Shown: positions 16,311-24,749, counted from the stretch's first letter. The stretch: 41,802 bases of DNA from Spirochaetaceae bacterium (GCA_007695285.1 REEC01000212.1:1-41802), one strand, 5' to 3'. Notes: generated by a model not told the origin, from the letters alone. Translations and numbers: made by a program.

Positions 16311-18559
16311 TGAAACCCCAGACCGCGGAGCGTTACGACTCGTTTGAACGCCGCCTTGATGCCGTTCGCGCGGATCGCGCGCCGCAGCGATCCGTACTCG
16401 GTGCGAAGGCGCGTGTGCAGAGTTTCGAGCTCATCGGGCTTGAACTTCTCGCGATACCGTATCTCGCTGTAGATCGACGCGAACGTCGCCGTTTCAGGGT
16501 GCTGCTCGGCGAACTCGCGCGGTGTCGTTGACGGCGCCTTCAGCGGGGCTCCGTTTGCCGCGTAGCGAAGAATCAACAATCGGTACAACGCGCGCGCGCC
16601 GCCGAGGTCGTGCCGTCGAGCGCGGATCGCGAAGTAGATCTCCTGTCCGTACCTCGTCGTATAGGCTCCGACAAACGCCGCGGCCGCGAGAAGCGCGAAT
16701 ACGCGCAGGACAAAACCCCACGGAAACGCCGGCCGCGTGTACGGTTCGGGCTGTGGGTCGAGAAGTGGAATCACGACGTTTCGCTGGTTCGGGTCGCCCA
16801 TCCCGACCGGAGGAATCGCGAACGACGTCGGCTCAAAGTCGATCCAGCCGTACTCGGGCATGTAGACCTGCGTCCACGAGTGGCGGTGGGATGTCGTAAC
16901 GAGAAGAAGATCGTCGAGCGCGTACTGCTGCAGCGTCGGGATCGACTGACGAAGAACCGCGAGGCCTTGCGTATGCGCGGCCGTCTGAAGCGAACGCGAG
17001 CCGAGGTATCCGGTCACGACACGCGCGGGCATACCCGCGAGCCGCGCGAGAATTGCGGTCGTGTTCGAGAACTCGGTGCAGTCGCCCTCCTGCGTCGTCG
17101 TGAGGAATCGAACCATGTGCGGCACCGAGGTGTTCTCGTCGAAACCGACGTTGTACTGGAACGTCGAGAACGCGCGCATGATACCGTCGAGTTTCGCGTA
17201 GTACCCGGTGCGGCCCTCGGTCGCCTCGGCGAGGAACTCTTCGAACACCGCGCGGTCTGCGTCACGGAGGGGGATTTCGAGGTACGGCGCGAGACGCTCG
17301 CGTTCTGTCTCCGAGAGCTCGCGCACTGATTGCCACGTACGTTCGGTGCCGCGGCTGACGCGTGCCGAAGCCGTGTACGAGAAGCTGAACGGGTGATACT
17401 CGCGGCGCAGAGTCGTCGGCTCGATCGAGTACGGTCGGTACGCGACGAACCGTTCGGGAACGGTCGAGAGGATGAACGTCTCCGAACGCGCGCGTGAGCG
17501 ATCAGGCAGAACCGTCGTATCACGCCACGTCTCGAGAAGCCGGACGTACGTGAGCTCGTTGAGCGGTTCGTCGCGCGAGAGCCGGAAGCCGCGGACCGGA
17601 TCGAAATCGGCGAAGTACGCGTCCGCCGCGTACACCGAGTCCTCTCTTGACGCCATCACCATCACCGCGTACTGCCGGTCTTCGCCGTTACTTCCGTTGT
17701 TATTCCCGGTGCCGTCCCACGACTCGGCGGCGACGCCTTCGAGTTGCGCGCCGTTCTCCCCGTTGTCACCGTCGTCGCCGTCGGCGCCATCCGCACCGTC
17801 CCCGAAAAGGTCACCGTTGGCCCGAGGATCGCGCGGCTGAAGATTGCCTCCATCCATGCCGTCGCCGCGTGCGTCGATCGGTACCGGCTCGGGTTCGACC
17901 TCGTTTTCCAGGAAGTTCAGAACGACCGGATTGTTCACGAAGTCGGGCGGCAGAACAAAAGCAAAAATCAGGACGACCGCGAGTGCGACCGCGGTGACGA
18001 GCGTCGCCTCGCGTCGCCCACGGCGAGCACCCGACTTGAACGCTGCAAGGTACAGGACAAAACCGTGCAGCAGAAACGCGACGACGACGACCGCGAGAAG
18101 AATCTGGTTGATTCCAGCGCTTTCGCGCGCGACCGATTCCGCCGCACGCGAGAAACTCAAGACGCGGTAGTACAGAACCGCGAGCAGAAACTGCTCGGGG
18201 ACCGCGAGCGCGAGCCCACGAACACCGCTCTTGAACACAACCGCGGTCACGATGAACGATGCGCCTCCAACCGCGAGAAAGCTCAAGATGTCGCGCGAGA
18301 AGCCGCCGAACGCGAGCGCGGTAATAACGATCGGAGCCGCTCCGATCGCGAGCCACACCGAGATGCGCAGCCGTGGCGGCGCTCCGTAGAACGCGATAAA
18401 CATCTCGGCCGGAAGAAGCACGAACCACAACACCCAGCCGGGAAGGTCGTACGGCACCGCGATCGCCGGGTGCACGACCGGAACCAGAAACGCGAGCAGA
18501 TAGAGCGCCATTCGCGAATAAAAAAGTATCGTCATGAAGACTGTGTCGTGTGTTCTCAT
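16304..18559 (-). CDS. Transglutaminase-like membrane protein (TgpA-like)
   Basis: 751 residues. About seven membrane spans in residues 1-215, an extracytoplasmic region, then a transglutaminase-core domain: catalytic Cys (~492) in EGDCTEFSNT, followed by ILARLAGMPARVVTGYLG, His (~560) in SHRHSWTQVY, Asp in GWIDFEPTS. One more span (WGFVLRVFALLAAAAFVGAY) precedes a DUF4129-like cytoplasmic tail. This is the TgpA plan; such proteins pair with MoxR and DUF58 partners and act on unknown periplasmic substrates. Residues ~230-285 are an odd Gly/Asp/Asn-rich loop (DGADGADGDDGDNGENG). GGAG seven bases before ATG 18559 sets the start. Confidence 0.9.
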   Translation of the reverse strand: MRTHDTVFMTILFYSRMALYLLAFLVPVVHPAIAVPYDLPGWVLWFVLLPAEMFIAFYGAPPRLRISVWLAIGAAPIVITALAFGGFSRDILSFLAVGGASFIVTAVVFKSGVRGLALAVPEQFLLAVLYYRVLSFSRAAESVARESAGINQILLAVVVVAFLLHGFVLYLAAFKSGARRGRREATLVTAVALAVVLIFAFVLPPDFVNNPVVLNFLENEVEPEPVPIDARGDGMDGGNLQPRDPRANGDLFGDGADGADGDDGDNGENGAQLEGVAAESWDGTGNNNGSNGEDRQYAVMVMASREDSVYAADAYFADFDPVRGFRLSRDEPLNELTYVRLLETWRDTTVLPDRSRARSETFILSTVPERFVAYRPYSIEPTTLRREYHPFSFSYTASARVSRGTERTWQSVRELSETERERLAPYLEIPLRDADRAVFEEFLAEATEGRTGYYAKLDGIMRAFSTFQYNVGFDENTSVPHMVRFLTTTQEGDCTEFSNTTAILARLAGMPARVVTGYLGSRSLQTAAHTQGLAVLRQSIPTLQQYALDDLLLVTTSHRHSWTQVYMPEYGWIDFEPTSFAIPPVGMGDPNQRNVVIPLLDPQPEPYTRPAFPWGFVLRVFALLAAAAFVGAYTTRYGQEIYFAIRARRHDLGGARALYRLLILRYAANGAPLKAPSTTPREFAEQHPETATFASIYSEIRYREKFKPDELETLHTRLRTEYGSLRRAIRANGIKAAFKRVVTLRGLGFQW

Positions 18560-18578
18560 ACTGCTACTCCGTGTCGCG

Positions 18579-19832
18579 TTACGCCAGCCGTACGTCGAGT
18601 ACCTCTCGTTCTACGCGCCCGCCGGCCGGTGTCGATCTTCCGACACGCTCGCGGCGTAGCGCCCACGCGCCGGGTATCACGGTCGCGGATGCGGGACGAA
18701 AAAAACGTACCGTCCGTACCGACCTGATCGATCCTTTCTCCGGGAACGCCGTTGCGTGTACGTGGTTAACCGCATCGCCACGCGCAATCAGGAACGCGGC
18801 TAAACCGTCGTCGAACGGCGTCGTGAAGATGAACGCCTCTCGGGATTCGATCGCCGCCGACGGCGTTGACGGTTCGGTCGTCGCTGCAGCGAGGATCTCC
18901 GCCGCGGTCTCGATCTCGCTCTCTGTTTCGATCCGCGTCACGTTCTCTCCGACGACGAGATCAAACTGAAAGTCCGGGTTCTCTTCCTTCACCTTTCTCA
19001 TAAAAGATACTGTCCAACTCTTCGAGAAGTCCAGATGCACGATCCGGTCGAGCGAACGCACCCGGCCGGGCGGCAGTGAGCGGAAAACCACCGTAATTAT
19101 CCGCGACTTCTCCTGCGTGTTCGGCGAAATCCGCGTCAAAAGGATCGCGAGGCGGCTCGATGACTTCCAATTAATATCGCGGAATCGGTCTCCCGGGACG
19201 TACTCGCGCATGTAGTACCGCTCTTCGTCGGCGGTCTTCCGGCTCTGTTTGTCTTCGGCGCCGACAACGGCTTGCACGCGGTACAGCCGCTCGTCGTCGA
19301 ACGCGGCCGGCCGGATCGGGATGCGGCGCGTGAACGATCCGCCGAACCGGTTGCGCGTGAGGCCGAAGACGTCGCGCAGCGAAAGCCGTGCACGAGCCTC
19401 CAGGACCCCTGCCACCGGCGCGTCGTACGCAATCGGTTGCCGCTCACCGCCGACCGAAGCGACCTCGTCGTGATACGCGACCGAACAGCCGTCGCCGACC
19501 GAGATCCGACCGCGTATCGAGAAATGAACCCGAAACAGGAACGGTGCACGTCGCTCTATTCCGACGACCGCGTGCGCGGGAGCCGACCGTCGTGCGTACA
19601 CCGGCGCGGAAGTCTCCCATTGAATCGTGAGCGTCTCGAACCGTTTCGCGTTAACGCGGCCGATCACCACGAGCGCCGCGAGGCCGAAAATGATCGTAAA
19701 CGAAAGAAATACCGCGTACGGGTTTCGCAGCGAGAATCCGACACCAAGCAGGTATACGCCGATCGCGAACAGAGCCGTGCCGATAAGCGTCAATGGGAAT
19801 TTCGTGACGATCGAACGAAAGCCGGTGCGCAT
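18579..19832 (-). CDS. DUF58 domain protein
   Basis: 417 residues. Two N-terminal membrane spans (about 12-30 and 35-55), then a cytoplasmic or periplasmic domain containing the DUF58 signature YVPGDRFRDINWKSSSR (about residues 210-226) and a vWA-like C-terminal half. DUF58 proteins are regularly encoded beside MoxR ATPases and transglutaminase membrane proteins and are thought to be the ATPase's client or adaptor. It starts seven bases after the MoxR stop (AGG upstream of ATG) and ends 19 bases before the transglutaminase gene, so all three form one operon. Function beyond this association is unknown. Confidence 0.87.
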   Translation of the reverse strand: MRTGFRSIVTKFPLTLIGTALFAIGVYLLGVGFSLRNPYAVFLSFTIIFGLAALVVIGRVNAKRFETLTIQWETSAPVYARRSAPAHAVVGIERRAPFLFRVHFSIRGRISVGDGCSVAYHDEVASVGGERQPIAYDAPVAGVLEARARLSLRDVFGLTRNRFGGSFTRRIPIRPAAFDDERLYRVQAVVGAEDKQSRKTADEERYYMREYVPGDRFRDINWKSSSRLAILLTRISPNTQEKSRIITVVFRSLPPGRVRSLDRIVHLDFSKSWTVSFMRKVKEENPDFQFDLVVGENVTRIETESEIETAAEILAAATTEPSTPSAAIESREAFIFTTPFDDGLAAFLIARGDAVNHVHATAFPEKGSIRSVRTVRFFRPASATVIPGAWALRRERVGRSTPAGGRVEREVLDVRLA

Positions 19833-19839
19833 TGTGCCT

Positions 19840-20889
19840 TTACGGCCGACGGGCCGCCCGTACCGCCTCTACCGAAACCGAGTCAAGGATTTCGTTGGCT
19901 ATCTCGTCCGCCGATACGGCCGGATCCTTCGGGACAAGCCGATGAGCGACGCCGGGAAGGAAAACCTCTTTCACTATGTCGATCGAAACGTGGCTCTCAC
20001 CCCGAATCATTGCGAGCGCGCGCGCGAGGCGCGAAAGCTTGACTCCCGTCCGGGGACTCGCGGGCATTTCGAGGTCCGGGTGCGAGCGCGTGCGCCGCAC
20101 GCACTCGACTATGTACCGAACGAGATCGGGGTGGATCTCGATCTCATCGACCGTCGCTTTCCATTGAAGCAGTCGACCCGAATCGACGACGGGGTTGAAA
20201 TCCGCCCATCCGTCGGTGCGACCGTGCTGCCGGATGATTTCGAACTCCTCATCGGCTTCCGGGAAACCGATAGAGAGCTGTACCATGAACCGGTCGAGCT
20301 GCGGCGCCGGCAGCGGAAAGAGATGCACGCCTTTGAGGTTCATCGTCGCGATGATGAAGAAAGGATCAGGCAAAACGTACGTCTTACCCTCGATCGTGAC
20401 GTTTTGCTCCTCCATTGCCTGGAAGAAACTTCCTTGCGTCTTCGGCGTCAGAAGATTGATCTCGTCGCACAAAACGAAGTGCGCGAAGATCGGGCCCTTG
20501 TTGAAAATCATCTCGCCGGTAGAACCGAGGAACCGGTTGTACCCGAGGATGTCCTGGGGAAGAAGGTCGACGGTGCATTGAATCCGGTTGAAACGGTCGA
20601 CCTTCACGTTGTCCGCGTACATATCCTCGGAATCCCACCGGATAGACCCGGCCAGCGCACGCGCAAGCGACGTTTTCCCGACTCCGTGGAAGTCGGCGAG
20701 AATAACGTGGCCACCCGCGATCTTGGCCGCGATGATATATTCCAGCTTTCTTCGTTCGACGTAGATCACCGTGCGTATGTTGTCGATGACGGCCGTGACG
20801 GCGTCGCGAATATCGGCGGGAGATTCGGATTCGAGTACCGCGGAAGATACTACAGCGTCCGCGTACGGGCGCCCTCCGCTTTCATTCAT
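19840..20889 (-). CDS. MoxR-family AAA+ ATPase with divergent motifs
   Basis: 349 residues from ATG 20889; TTG 20925 would add 12. AAA+ core followed by a lid. The Walker A region reads ADFHGVGKTS (about residues 64-73) where MoxR proteins usually have GPPGVGKT: the first P-loop Gly is Asp and both Pro are replaced. Walker B is CDEINLL, lacking the Arg of the common DEINR. Sensor 1 is ATMNL instead of ATQNP. QLDRFM and SPRTGVKLSRLARAL keep the expected arginines. MoxR proteins act as chaperone-like ATPases for envelope or metalloprotein complexes. It should still bind ATP through GKT and DE, but belongs to an unusual branch. Confidence 0.87.
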   Translation of the reverse strand: MNESGGRPYADAVVSSAVLESESPADIRDAVTAVIDNIRTVIYVERRKLEYIIAAKIAGGHVILADFHGVGKTSLARALAGSIRWDSEDMYADNVKVDRFNRIQCTVDLLPQDILGYNRFLGSTGEMIFNKGPIFAHFVLCDEINLLTPKTQGSFFQAMEEQNVTIEGKTYVLPDPFFIIATMNLKGVHLFPLPAPQLDRFMVQLSIGFPEADEEFEIIRQHGRTDGWADFNPVVDSGRLLQWKATVDEIEIHPDLVRYIVECVRRTRSHPDLEMPASPRTGVKLSRLARALAMIRGESHVSIDIVKEVFLPGVAHRLVPKDPAVSADEIANEILDSVSVEAVRAARRP

Positions 20890-20896
20890 ACGAAAA

Positions 20897-20925
20897 AAGG
20901 TAGATAAAAGCGACGGCCGAGTCAA
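20897..20925 (-). promoter_or_regulatory. Promoter for the moxR operon (leaderless geometry)
   Basis: Minus strand TTGACT (20925-20920), 17-base spacer, TACCTT (20902-20897), seven bases before ATG 20889. The TTG of the -35 is also the only in-frame upstream start, so a promoter reading makes that start unlikely. Confidence 0.45.
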
Positions 20926-20934
20926 CCTATTGTG

Positions 20935-22230
20935 TTATGTATTCGCGTTGAGGACTCGGTACGCGACTGCGAGAGAATCGTCGCCGCCGACGTTGCCCGG
21001 GAAGATAACCACCGGGATCTCCGAAAAGGTATTCGTCGCCGGTGTAATCACGACCGGACATCCCGGCAAGATCTGCCCCACGACCGTCGTCACGGTCATG
21101 CCGAGACCGATCGACAGCACGTTGTGCGACGTGATCCCTCCCTTCGCGATCACGAATCCGATCGTCCGCGGTGCATTTGCGACCGCCGAACAGATGAAAC
21201 GCGACACGGCGTCGCCGAAACTCAGTCGCTCGTCGTGATCCGCGAACGTTCGTTCGGTCCGTGAGGTATACACGACAGGCGTCGCGCCCGCGCGATGCGC
21301 GTGAGCGATCCGCGTCGTGATCTCGTCGAGGTACGTGCCGGTGTGATCAGCCGCCGCGTTTTCGACGTCGACCTCGATCCCGACCGTGCCGTTCTCGGCG
21401 ATCAGTATATTGAGTTGGCGCGTCGTTTTTGCGACGTGCGACCCGACGACGATCAAACCCGGACGACCGCCGGGCACGAGCTTGTGCAGTTCCGGTCCCG
21501 CGACGGGTTGTGGGCCTTGAGCCGCGAGAGAGGTCAAAAGCCCCGCCGCGCTTCTGAAAAGAAAGCGTTTGCCCGTACGCGCGACGCCCGAAAGCACCGC
21601 GATAAACCCGTTGAGTTGCTCCTGCGTCTCCGCGTCGACGACGCAGTACCGGTATCCTTCGAGCGCGCGAAGCTGGTCGGCGAGATCCGGCTGCGGGTGA
21701 ATCGCCGTAAAACGAACGACGTCGGCGGCCCGCACCGATCCGCGCGTCTTCTCCTCGATGTACGCGGGCATGAACGAGCTCGAGTACCCGAACACGCCGT
21801 CGCGCGCGAACTCGGTGTCGTGCGCGGCGGTGCGAACACCGTCGGTCACGACGTAATGCGTCCCGTCGACCGTGATTCTGCCACCCTCAGCGAAGAACGG
21901 AATCACGAACACCGCGTCGAACGGGCCGAGCTCTTCGCGGATTATATCGGTTTCCAACGGGAAGTGCCCCCGAAGCGTCGAGTCGGACCGGCTCACGATA
22001 ACGTAGGCTTCATCCGGATCTTTGACTCGTGCGAACGCGCGGCACGCATCGCGCGTGATCGTTGTCGCGGCGTCGGGTGAGACCGCGCGCGTATTCGTGA
22101 GGAAAAACGTGACCGGTGCGGGGTCGTGGACCGCTGCGGCTACCGCGTCGGTCGACCAATCGAGAATCAACGGGCAGCTGTGTACGGTCTGGCATCCGGT
22201 CGGGTCGTCGTCAAAGGCGATTACTTTCAC
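20935..22230 (-). CDS. Four-carbon acid sugar kinase family protein (DUF1537/OtnK-like)
   Basis: 431 residues. The N-terminal domain begins with AFDDDPTGCQTVH, the acidic substrate-binding start of the family, and contains SRSDSTLRGHFP. The C-terminal nucleotide-binding domain has VVGSHVAKTT, FVIAKGGITSHNVL and FPGNVGG. Family members phosphorylate erythronate, threonate or 3-oxo-tetronate for catabolism of C4 sugar acids. The usual partners (dehydrogenase, isomerase, aldolase) are not next to it, so the substrate stays open. Start is GTG with GGAAGGAG six bases upstream. It is divergent from an IclR-type regulator that shares its promoter region and is the likely repressor. Confidence 0.9.
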   Translation of the reverse strand: MKVIAFDDDPTGCQTVHSCPLILDWSTDAVAAAVHDPAPVTFFLTNTRAVSPDAATTITRDACRAFARVKDPDEAYVIVSRSDSTLRGHFPLETDIIREELGPFDAVFVIPFFAEGGRITVDGTHYVVTDGVRTAAHDTEFARDGVFGYSSSFMPAYIEEKTRGSVRAADVVRFTAIHPQPDLADQLRALEGYRYCVVDAETQEQLNGFIAVLSGVARTGKRFLFRSAAGLLTSLAAQGPQPVAGPELHKLVPGGRPGLIVVGSHVAKTTRQLNILIAENGTVGIEVDVENAAADHTGTYLDEITTRIAHAHRAGATPVVYTSRTERTFADHDERLSFGDAVSRFICSAVANAPRTIGFVIAKGGITSHNVLSIGLGMTVTTVVGQILPGCPVVITPATNTFSEIPVVIFPGNVGGDDSLAVAYRVLNANT

Positions 22231-22284
22231 CGTGAACTCCTTCCGCGCGCCGGGTTGTCCTCTCGTACTGATCGACTCTCTCCG

Positions 22285-22313
22285 ACGCTACAGTCTACAC
22301 ACCGGTTTGTCAA
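22285..22313 (-). promoter_or_regulatory. Promoter for the sugar-acid kinase gene
   Basis: Minus strand TTGACA (22313-22308), perfect -35, 17-base spacer, weak -10 TAGCGT (22290-22285). The -35 is the complement of the iclR -35. A weak -10 with a strong -35 often marks a regulated promoter. Confidence 0.4.
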
Positions 22314-22320
22314 GAAACCG
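22303..22320. promoter_or_regulatory. Inverted repeat operator over two divergent -35 boxes
   Basis: CGGTTT (22303-22308), six bases, AAACCG (22315-22320): perfect 6-bp arms centred on the TTGTCAA that serves both promoters. GGTTT/AAACC arms are of the general kind bound by IclR-family dimers. I infer autoregulation and kinase control by the adjacent IclR protein. Confidence 0.5.
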
Positions 22321-22335
22321 ATTAGCCGGTATACT
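22307..22335 (+). promoter_or_regulatory. Promoter for the iclR-type gene
   Basis: TTGTCA (22307-22312), 17-base spacer, TATACT (22330-22335). Predicted start is near 22342, ~48 bases before the ATG. Confidence 0.65.
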
Positions 22336-22389
22336 CGATTTCAACAAGAGAAATACGGACGGTCTTTCCGAGGACGTTTCGAGGACGTG

Positions 22390-23202
22390 ATGAAACAGAA
22401 AGCAGTCAAGAAGAACCAGTCGGTCGAGAAGGTGCTTCGAATTATCGAGGTCATGTCGACGCGACGCGGGCCGATGCGGTTGCAGGACATCGCCGCGGCA
22501 TCGGCGCTGCCGTCGAGCACGGCGATTCGGTTTCTTAATACGCTTTCGCAGTACAACTACGTCGTGCAGGACCCGGAGTCGTCGCGGTACGCGCTCACGC
22601 TCAAGATTTGCAAGATCGCGAACGAGGTACACGCGCAGATCAGCGTGCGAGACGTCATCCGTCCGCACATCGTGCAGCTGTCGGACACGTGCCGAGAGTC
22701 GGCGTGCACCGCTATCGCCGAAGGCACGCAGGTCGTGTATATCGATGTCGTCGAGGGGCCGGATCAAATGCTGCGCACACTCCAGCGCATCGGCAAGCGC
22801 GCACCGCTTCACAGCACCGGCGTCGGCAAGTGTCTTTTGCTGAACTACAGCGATGCCGAGCTCTCGGCGTTGGCCGAGACCACCGGCCTCGAGTCCCTGA
22901 CCGAACACACGGTTACCGAGATCGAAGGACTAAAGGCCGAGCTCGATCGCGCGCGTGCAGACGGTTACGCGCTCGACGACGAGGAATGCGAACTCGGCGT
23001 TCGATGCGTCGCGGCCCCTGTCCGTGATTTTTCCGGCGATGTCGTTGCGGCGATTAGCGTCTCTGGGCCGGCGAGCAGGATGGCCGGTGAGCGGATCGAG
23101 CGCGTCAAAGACCGGGTCCGTTCGACCGCCGCGTCGATATCGACACAGCTGGGGTACGCGCCGGAGACTCGACCGGTTCCCGCTACCGAGAAACCCGTTT
23201 GA
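22390..23202 (+). CDS. IclR-family transcriptional regulator
   Basis: 270 residues. N-terminal winged helix-turn-helix (about 10-70: VEKVLRIIEVMSTRRGPMRL, then DIAAASALPSSTAIRFLNTL), then the IclR effector-binding domain with RAPLHSTGVGKCLLL and the closing GVRCVAAPVRDFSGDVVAAISVSGP. IclR proteins bind small organic acids or sugar acids and usually repress or activate a neighbouring catabolic operon. ATG 22390 has GAGGA six bases upstream; the frame runs back to 22126 without homology, across the promoter region. The divergent sugar-acid kinase gene is the obvious target, with an inverted repeat between them. Confidence 0.93.
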   Translation: MKQKAVKKNQSVEKVLRIIEVMSTRRGPMRLQDIAAASALPSSTAIRFLNTLSQYNYVVQDPESSRYALTLKICKIANEVHAQISVRDVIRPHIVQLSDTCRESACTAIAEGTQVVYIDVVEGPDQMLRTLQRIGKRAPLHSTGVGKCLLLNYSDAELSALAETTGLESLTEHTVTEIEGLKAELDRARADGYALDDEECELGVRCVAAPVRDFSGDVVAAISVSGPASRMAGERIERVKDRVRSTAASISTQLGYAPETRPVPATEKPV

Positions 23203-23222
23203 GCTGAAAGCACGCCGGTAGA

Positions 23223-23251
23223 TTGCACACAGACAAGGTCATCGGTACAAT
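23223..23251 (+). promoter_or_regulatory. Promoter for citrate synthase (leaderless geometry)
   Basis: TTGCAC (23223-23228), 17-base spacer, TACAAT (23246-23251, 5/6 match). Six bases then separate it from ATG 23258, so the start site should coincide with the A of the ATG. No Shine-Dalgarno is present. Confidence 0.65.
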
Positions 23252-23257
23252 TCGGGC

Positions 23258-24586
23258 ATGGAAAAATATACACCTCCCGTGAATCCGGGTCGGATCGACG
23301 ACACGACCGCGGAACTCAAAGTCGGTGATTCTACGCTCCAGCTTCCGACCGGCGCCGGCGCGTCGGGCGAGAAGTTCATCGATATCAGGGCGCTCAGACG
23401 CGAGACCGGTTACATCGCGTACGACCCGGGCCTCGTCAACACCGCGATCGCGAAGAGCGAGATCACGTTCGTCGACGGCGGGAACGGTGTATTGTTGCAC
23501 CGCGGGTACCCGATCGAGTACCTTGCCCGTGAGTGCGTATTTCTCGAGGTGGCGTATCTGATGATCCTCGGGAAGCTTCCGGATGACGAGGAGCGGCAGC
23601 GGTTCTCGCAGCTTATGAACCGGAACTCGATGATTCACGAGGATATGCACACCTTCTTCCGGAACTATCCCGAACACGCTCACCCGATGGCGGTGCTTTC
23701 GGCGATGGTCGTCTCTCTGTCGTCATTCTATCCCGAGTTCGAGAAGTCTGAGGAGTACGAGCCGCTCGACATCACCGCGACGCGGCTGCTTTCCAAGGTC
23801 CGGACGATCGCCGCTTTTAGTTACAAAAAGTCGATCGGCGAGCCGTTCGTGTACCCGAGTCATCGCTACCGGTACTGCGAGAACTTCTTGAACATGATGT
23901 TTGCATCCCCCGTGAACGACTACGTCGTCGATCCGGTCGTCGAACGGGTCCTGAACCTCTTCTTGATCCTGCACGCCGATCACGAGCAGAACTGCTCGAC
24001 GACCGTCGTCCGGACGGTCGGGAGCTCGGACGCGAATCTGTACGCTTCGATCGCAGCCGGGATCTGCGCGCTCTGGGGGCCTCTGCACGGCGGCGCGAAC
24101 CAGGCCGTGATCGAAATGCTCCAGAAGATCCACGACGACGGCGTTCCGATCGCGACCGTGATCAAGGACGCAAAATCCAAGAACTCGCGGACGCGCCTGA
24201 TGGGATTCGGCCATCGTGTCTACAAGACGTACGATCCCCGCGCGAAGATCGCGAAAGAAACCTGCGAGCAGCTCCTGGCTCATCTCGGAGTACAAGACGA
24301 TCCGTTGCTAGAGATCGCGCTCGAACTCGAGGACCGGGCTCTCGCCGATCCGTACTTCCAGGACCGGAACCTCTATCCAAACGTTGACTATTATACCGGA
24401 ATCGCGTACCGCGCGATCGGGATACCGCCCGAGATGTACACCGTTATGTTCGCGATCGGCCGACTACCGGGTTGGATCGCGCATTGGCTCGAGATGAAAA
24501 GCGACTCCGATCAACGGCTGATCAGGCCGCGGCAGATCTACACCGGCCCGGAAAGCGCTGACGTCGCATCGCGGAGCGCGGTGTAG
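23258..24586 (+). CDS. gltA: Citrate synthase
   Basis: Condenses acetyl-CoA and oxaloacetate to citrate, first step of the TCA cycle or of glutamate synthesis. 442 residues, the hexameric type II length (~430). Catalytic His in WGPLHGGANQAV (about 273) and in GFGHRVYKTYDPR (about 316), Asp in YPNVDYYTGI (about 376), plus LHADHEQNCSTTVVR near 237. The N-terminal domain FIDIRALRRETGYIAYDPG is typical of GltA. No aconitase or isocitrate dehydrogenase neighbours it. It has its own promoter and probably a leaderless mRNA. 2-Methylcitrate synthase is the alternative, but length and N-terminal domain favour citrate synthase. Confidence 0.96.
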   Translation: MEKYTPPVNPGRIDDTTAELKVGDSTLQLPTGAGASGEKFIDIRALRRETGYIAYDPGLVNTAIAKSEITFVDGGNGVLLHRGYPIEYLARECVFLEVAYLMILGKLPDDEERQRFSQLMNRNSMIHEDMHTFFRNYPEHAHPMAVLSAMVVSLSSFYPEFEKSEEYEPLDITATRLLSKVRTIAAFSYKKSIGEPFVYPSHRYRYCENFLNMMFASPVNDYVVDPVVERVLNLFLILHADHEQNCSTTVVRTVGSSDANLYASIAAGICALWGPLHGGANQAVIEMLQKIHDDGVPIATVIKDAKSKNSRTRLMGFGHRVYKTYDPRAKIAKETCEQLLAHLGVQDDPLLEIALELEDRALADPYFQDRNLYPNVDYYTGIAYRAIGIPPEMYTVMFAIGRLPGWIAHWLEMKSDSDQRLIRPRQIYTGPESADVASRSAV

Positions 24587-24668
24587 CCCCTAACTGCCCA
24601 AAATGATATCATCGAATAAACCTGAGTAAAATCAGCAGGAATATTTGATGCAGTATTCGATGTAGTAA

Positions 24669-24697
24669 TTGACACGTGCTCGTGGATTGAATAAAGT
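24669..24697 (+). promoter_or_regulatory. Promoter for the iron-transport operon
   Basis: TTGACA (24669-24674, perfect), 17-base spacer, TAAAGT (24692-24697). The -10 lies within the DtxR-like inverted repeat. The remainder of the 24587-24749 gap is AT-rich, with no terminator I could find for citrate synthase. Confidence 0.6.
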
Positions 24698-24716
24698 AAG
24701 GATAACCTAACTTTAT
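24691..24716. promoter_or_regulatory. DtxR/IdeR-like operator on the iron-transport promoter
   Basis: Inverted repeat ATAAAGTAAGG (24691-24701), centre ATAA, CCTAACTTTAT (24706-24716), one mismatch between arms. The core TAAGGATAACCTAA (24697-24710) matches the DtxR-type core TTAGGTTAGCCTAA at 11 of 14 positions. It covers the -10, as expected for iron-dependent repression. No dtxR gene is in the window. Confidence 0.6.
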
Positions 24717-24749
24717 ACGACACTTCCTCGGCTGTCGATTGGAGTATAT

